Source: Adineta steineri
Lineage: Eukaryota; Rotifera; Eurotatoria; Adinetida; Adinetidae
Direction of reading: 5' to 3'
Length of the DNA: 64,000 nt
Assembly: GCA_905250115.1 (NCBI GenBank)
Contig: CAJNOI010000011.1
Span: forward strand, 683,550-747,549
Positions 59,001 through 64,000 of the stretch are shown here, piece after piece (positions within the stretch are counted from its first letter, which is position 1; the number at the start of each line of letters is the position of its first letter). Below the pieces are notes generated by a model that was not told where the DNA came from, did no database searches, and saw only the letters and a list, made by a program, of their open reading frames with translations. A program made the position numbers and the translations under genes.

Positions 59001-59945
59001 GTTTGATTATATTTAAAACGTGAACCAATTTCAAAAAATTCATCGAAATTTTTTATTGGAATTATTGGTTCTGGTAATGAATGTAAATAGATTTTTAATA
59101 GAGAAGATATCGTAGCTGGTGAATAAGAATTATTTAAATCAATAATTAATCCTCGATCATACATATCACGTAATTCTTTTATTGATGATTGCTTGCCAGG
59201 TACTCTATTTAAAACAAATAAAATAGTGATTCTATTTTCTAATAAAAATATCTTTACCGAAATAAACCAACAAATGTCGAACCATATTCAAGTAAAAATT
59301 CACAACATTGTCGAACAATTATTGGTACAGGAGATGTTTTATCGCGAGAATATTTATGTGTATTCTCTAATGATTGGCCAAAGATACCTGATTGAAGAAA
59401 AAATAAACAATTCTGTTATTTAATTAATCTTTACATATAAAGATTTAGCTGCTTTCAAATCTCCGATAAACTAAAACTTCTTAAAATAGTATTGAGAAAA
59501 GAAAATTCATAACTCACCACCACCAACTCGACTATATGCCGTTCTTTTCAATGCTAAAAACCAACATTCAAATTCTTTTTTTGATTCAAATTGTAATAGA
59601 TGTATTTCATCTTAAAAAAAAGAAAAAGAATTTTTGTTTTGCTTCTTTTTTTTCTTACTATCTGATTTAATTTCAATTATTGGATCCGAAGATGATTCAT
59701 ATTCATTAATAAATATATGTGGTAAGAGTTTAATCCACTCTCGATAACGTTTATCAACTTTCGATGCAATAAATAATATAGCTTTATCCCAATCGATGAT
59801 ACAATATCGACGATGCCATTTTGATTGTGAATGTAATTTAACTTTTAACCATCCTAAATATATATATATTTTAATAAGAATTAAAAATAAAAGAGAAAGA
59901 ATAAAAACCTTGTTTGGGATTTATAATTAAATCATCATTCGACAT
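56069..59945 (-). CDS. PH-RhoGAP-coiled-coil protein (ARHGAP22/24/25 type)
   Basis: A Rho-family GTPase-activating protein read from MSNDDLIINPKQG (exon 59945-59909) through at least eight exons with matching phases. PH domain: GWLKVKLHSQSKWHRRYC to EFECWFLALKRTAYSR (membrane lipid binding). RhoGAP domain: GIFGQSLENTHKYS, VPIIVRQCCEFLLEYG, GLFRVPGKQSSIKELRDM (the Arg of GLFR is the catalytic finger), SLLKIYLHSLPEPIIP and NLAVTFGSNLIRP. A Ser/Asn-rich linker follows. The last exon (56517-56069) ends in a coiled coil (DIYILKDLIDKK-like start, then ENTELKQIIEQLQYENEQLK). This order matches FilGAP-type proteins, which act on Rac at the cytoskeleton. The intron 56518-58208 is 1691 nt and holds two transposable elements; other introns are ~50-80 nt. 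Confidence 0.92.
56665..57031. mobile_element. MITE-like element with ~110-bp inverted ends
   Basis: Left end gaagcgctacctagtgactt and, on the opposite strand at the right end, gaagcactacctagtaactc. Similarity continues ~110 bp through tagtgttt, tcgacaaa and gtttccgtgcatttatttta. No ORF. Inserted in the large intron of the RhoGAP gene. Confidence 0.75.
57210..58030. mobile_element. Short pogo/Tigger-like DNA transposon (non-autonomous)
   Basis: Terminal inverted repeats cagtcgaatccgcttataag (left) and cagtcaaatccacttataag (right, opposite strand) are flanked by TA on both sides, as for Tc1/mariner-pogo insertions. At ~820 bp it is too short for a full transposase. It lies inside the RhoGAP intron. 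Confidence 0.85.
57333..57572 (-). pseudogene. Remnant of pogo/Tigger transposase: CENP-B/psq-type HTH
   Basis: A 79-codon frame starting MASTSGKRCTLSIERKLGIL, then KKAEHVAKDFNIGYSTVKKI. This is the N-terminal helix-turn-helix typical of Tigger/jerky/CENP-B proteins. The second HTH and the DDE catalytic domain are absent and the frame ends in EISGFL. It could still be made as a small DNA-binding peptide, but truncation is the simpler reading. Confidence 0.75.
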
Positions 59946-61034
59946 TGTATCGATTTATTGGACAGAAATTTTTTTTTATCTCTTCTTTCCAAAAAAAAAT
60001 CAATGTATATTTGCTTTTCTTTATCCAATCATTGATAATATACGTAGAGGATAGAGAATCAAATATGATTCGTTCATGTAAATAAAAGAAAAATTCAGAA
60101 TAGATTACAAAAAATTTAATGTATGATAAATAATATTCTATAAAATCATCTCTAATCAAGAAAAATTTTTTCTCAGAACTTCCGGATATGATTTTACTTA
60201 AAAGAAATTAATTATTCTCCTTTCCGATAGTACTCTCAATCTAAAATTTTATGTGTGTCAAAATCCATTTATTATTTTTTCGATTCCTTTGTAGGTTATC
60301 GAGTGTGCTATATTTATATATAAATCAATAAAGAATTAAAACAACGACAGTATATGTTATCATTTGGTACCTTGAGATTTTTTTTTTCAATAACTATAAT
60401 AGGCTAGTAGTTTCTTGCTGATAAAAATAAACTTAACTCAATGTTGTATTATATAACAATGTGTACATAAGTATTCGTATCATAGAACTGTTTTTTACTT
60501 GACTAAAAAATGATAGAATAATATTCATCGAAAAATTTATATAATATTTGTCTTTGTATTGTATCGATCAAGAAAAAGTTTTTTAATAAATTGATCTAAA
60601 GAAATGATAGATGATTATATTACAAGTTCTAAAAAGAATATGATGATACATATTTCAAACGAAAGATACCACTTCTGATTCTTATCATCGTTAGTAATAT
60701 ATATTTTATTATGAAACAGCTAATATCTATTTAAAATAAAAATTCGATGTTTGATACGGCACATTTTCCATGACATTACATGTCTCGACTTTTGATATGA
60801 AAGAAAAAAAACCTAATAGGAATATTATTGTATTTGAATTGAATTCTATTTTTATATACACTATTAATTGAAATTTATTTCAGCATCAATAACTATCAAT
60901 ATTATTTATGTTACCTATTGACCGTAACAATGAATTGAAATCTAGTCATATGATTTTTTTTTGTTTTATAAATTAAGCAATTATTTTCATGTATTTTATT
61001 CGATTCCATAGATTTTTGAAATTAGAAAATGTTT
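59946..61034. other. Intergenic between RhoGAP and the histone cluster
   Basis: A+T-rich, no gene seen. It includes the RhoGAP upstream region. The H4 3' end lies at its right edge. Confidence 0.5.
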
Positions 61035-61050
61035 AGCCCTAAAGAGGGCT
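61035..61050 (-). terminator. Histone 3' stem-loop (H4)
   Basis: On the H4 strand: AGCCCT-CTTT-AGGGCT, a 6-bp stem with a 4-nt loop, starting 70 nt after the stop codon and preceded by AACCCAAC. It is identical to the elements after H3 and H2B. Confidence 0.9.
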
Positions 61051-61119
61051 GTTGGGTTTTTAGTTGTTATTTGAGAGTGATGGTATTCATCTCATCCGGC
61101 CAAACAATAATGAAATTGC

Positions 61120-62270
<1,151 letters not shown>

Positions 62271-62348
62271 GCATTTAATGATGAAAGATTATATACGAGA
62301 TGAATAACATCACTCTCAAAAAATACAAAACACCAAATAAAACCCAAC

Positions 62349-62364
62349 AGCCCTCTTTAGGGCT
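62349..62364 (+). terminator. Histone 3' stem-loop (H3)
   Basis: agccct-cttt-agggct, preceded by aacccaac, 78 nt after the H3 stop. Same as the H4 and H2B elements. Confidence 0.92.
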
Positions 62365-63086
62365 AAAATATTTTACATTCAAACATATGGATACGAGTTA
62401 TATAACACACATTTTGAATATTTGTATATTTTTTTTTCTCTTAATGATTTAAATCAGGAAATGATAATCATTTAGTTTCTACAGAAAAAATAATCTTTCA
62501 TATATATCAAACGAACAATAAATCATTTGAGTTATATAATTCATTGAAGATAAGGTATCGAATGTTCGAGAAAAAAATATTCATAATTTGTTATATTGAA
62601 CAGGAAAAAAAAGATCATGTTACATGATGAAAGTAAATAATTTTTACAATTGACGATTTCGAATTATGTCAAACTTTGTCTTATTGAATAAGAACTATCT
62701 ATGATCTCATTGTCAAAGATATATTATATAAGCTAAATTTCAACCCCAAATGTCTTTTTTGAAAGAGAATTTATGTCAAAAAAAGTTCATATATTTATTT
62801 TTAGAACCAATTATTTTCTTAGAAGTCTAGACAATTATCTTTTTTGACATACGATGATTACGATTGAAATAAAACAAATGTTCTTTGCTATTTAATTATT
62901 GTTGTTTCGATACATAATGAAAATACTCTTTCATATTGATTTTTTTTCCTGTATTTAACAATGTATATACTTTTTTATTCTTAATCAAATAATTATTTAT
63001 TGAATATCTAGATCTAGGAAACAACAGCAAATTCAAGCAAGTTTTTTTTAAGACGAATTCATATTTTTTAAATTTAAGATATAATT
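62365..63086. other. Intergenic between H3 and H2B
   Basis: About 720 bp between two convergent histone stem-loops. No gene seen; an H1 gene is not present here. Confidence 0.6.
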
Positions 63087-63102
63087 AGCCCTAAAGAGGG
63101 CT
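63087..63102 (-). terminator. Histone 3' stem-loop (H2B)
   Basis: Same 16-nt stem-loop on the H2B strand, starting 63 nt after the stop codon, with the same AACCCAAC just before it. Confidence 0.92.
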
Positions 63103-63164
63103 GTTGGGTTTCAAAGATTCTTTAATTGAGAGTGATAGAATTCATCTCATAGTTCAGCCATCAT

Positions 63165-63614
<450 letters not shown>

Positions 63615-63881
63615 TTTATTATATTTGTATTAAACGACTATTTGACGAATGAACAAATGTATATATGAGGGAAAATATGAGCAATTGTCTATACTTATAT
63701 AGACCAGTTTAGTGACAACATTTATGAACGAATAGAAACATATTTTTCTATAGTTTCTATTGGTTCATTTCTGTGTGAGTGTTTAGTGTCTATATATAGA
63801 AAAAGAAAAAAGATGGTAAAGTTCATGTTCAATATTTTATCAAGAGTTTTTTCATTCTTTACTATTAATTAAACTAAAATA
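63615..63881. promoter_or_regulatory. Divergent H2B/H2A promoter region
   Basis: A 267-bp region with TATA-like boxes at 63693-63700 (minus, TATATAAG) and 63790-63798 (plus, ctatatata). Confidence 0.7.
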
Positions 63882-64000
63882 ATGTCAGGTCGAGGTAAAT
63901 CAAATTCAAGCGTATTAGTTGGTAGTGGAAAAGGACGAGGTAAAGGAAAATCACGATCAGGTCGTGCTGGTCTTCAATTTCCAGTTTCACGTGTTCATCG
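63882..64000 (+). CDS. H2A: Histone H2A, 5' part only; N-terminus extended
   Basis: Starts MSGRGKSNSSVLVGSGKGRG, then KGKSRSGRAGLQFPVSRVH, and runs off the window after 39 codons. The end of the tail and the start of the fold (SRSGRAGLQFPV) are standard, but between MSGRGK and it there is an unusual SNSSVLVGSG-type segment of about 7-9 extra residues. The Gly of FPVGRxHR is Ser. Bdelloid rotifers are known to use divergent H2A proteins in place of canonical H2A (Van Doninck and colleagues), and this N-terminus fits. The C-terminal tail, where those variants are most distinctive, is outside the window. Confidence 0.9.
   Translation, partial: MSGRGKSNSSVLVGSGKGRGKGKSRSGRAGLQFPVSRVH

Overview
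The window looks like nuclear DNA of a bdelloid rotifer (confidence about 0.85; genus not resolved). The sequence is A+T-rich with many very short spliceosomal introns (mostly 50-75 nt, GT...AG). Its gene families are ones strongly expanded in bdelloids: R-S-E ADP-ribosyltransferases, one fused to kinesin-light-chain-type TPRs; an F-box-like/RI-type LRR protein; a PAN-like/FG-GAP surface protein; and an H2A with a non-standard N-terminus.

The window has two halves. The left part (about 1-30.4 kb) is gene-poor accessory sequence. It holds a membrane-protein 3' end, a secreted FG-GAP protein with a 10-N gap, an F-box-like/LRR gene split into ten exons, an ART-TPR protein, a decayed P-loop gene with a nearby 0.5 kb duplication, a second ART, and a large TIR-NACHT-HEAT receptor with one frameshift in an A-run. 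Between these lie fold-back elements, a tiny palindromic insertion and nine GT/AC-rich hairpin elements resembling degenerate telomeric (TGTGGG-type) DNA. I saw none of these hairpins to the right of 30.4 kb.

The right part (about 30.9-64 kb) is compact and conserved. It holds a coiled-coil protein of unknown function, a type I membrane glycoprotein, coatomer beta' (COPB2), a class A GPCR, beta-TrCP, a SPOP-like MATH-BTB protein, adenosine kinase, prefoldin 1, eIF4E, a PH-RhoGAP protein of the ARHGAP22/24/25 type, and a histone cluster. Most of these lie on the minus strand. Histones are arranged as divergent pairs H4/H3 and H2B/H2A. H4, H3 and H2B each have one intron, and each is followed by the same 16-nt histone stem-loop.

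Gene models were joined by hand from reading frame and splice-phase agreement. The least expected result is the F-box/LRR gene at 6.2-8.1 kb. Each 28-residue LRR sits in its own 84-nt exon, every intron between LRR exons is 57 nt, and the DNA therefore repeats exactly every 141 nt. The left arm also places a TIR receptor and two ART genes (all NAD+-using folds) within 20 kb, which may be an innate-immunity neighbourhood.
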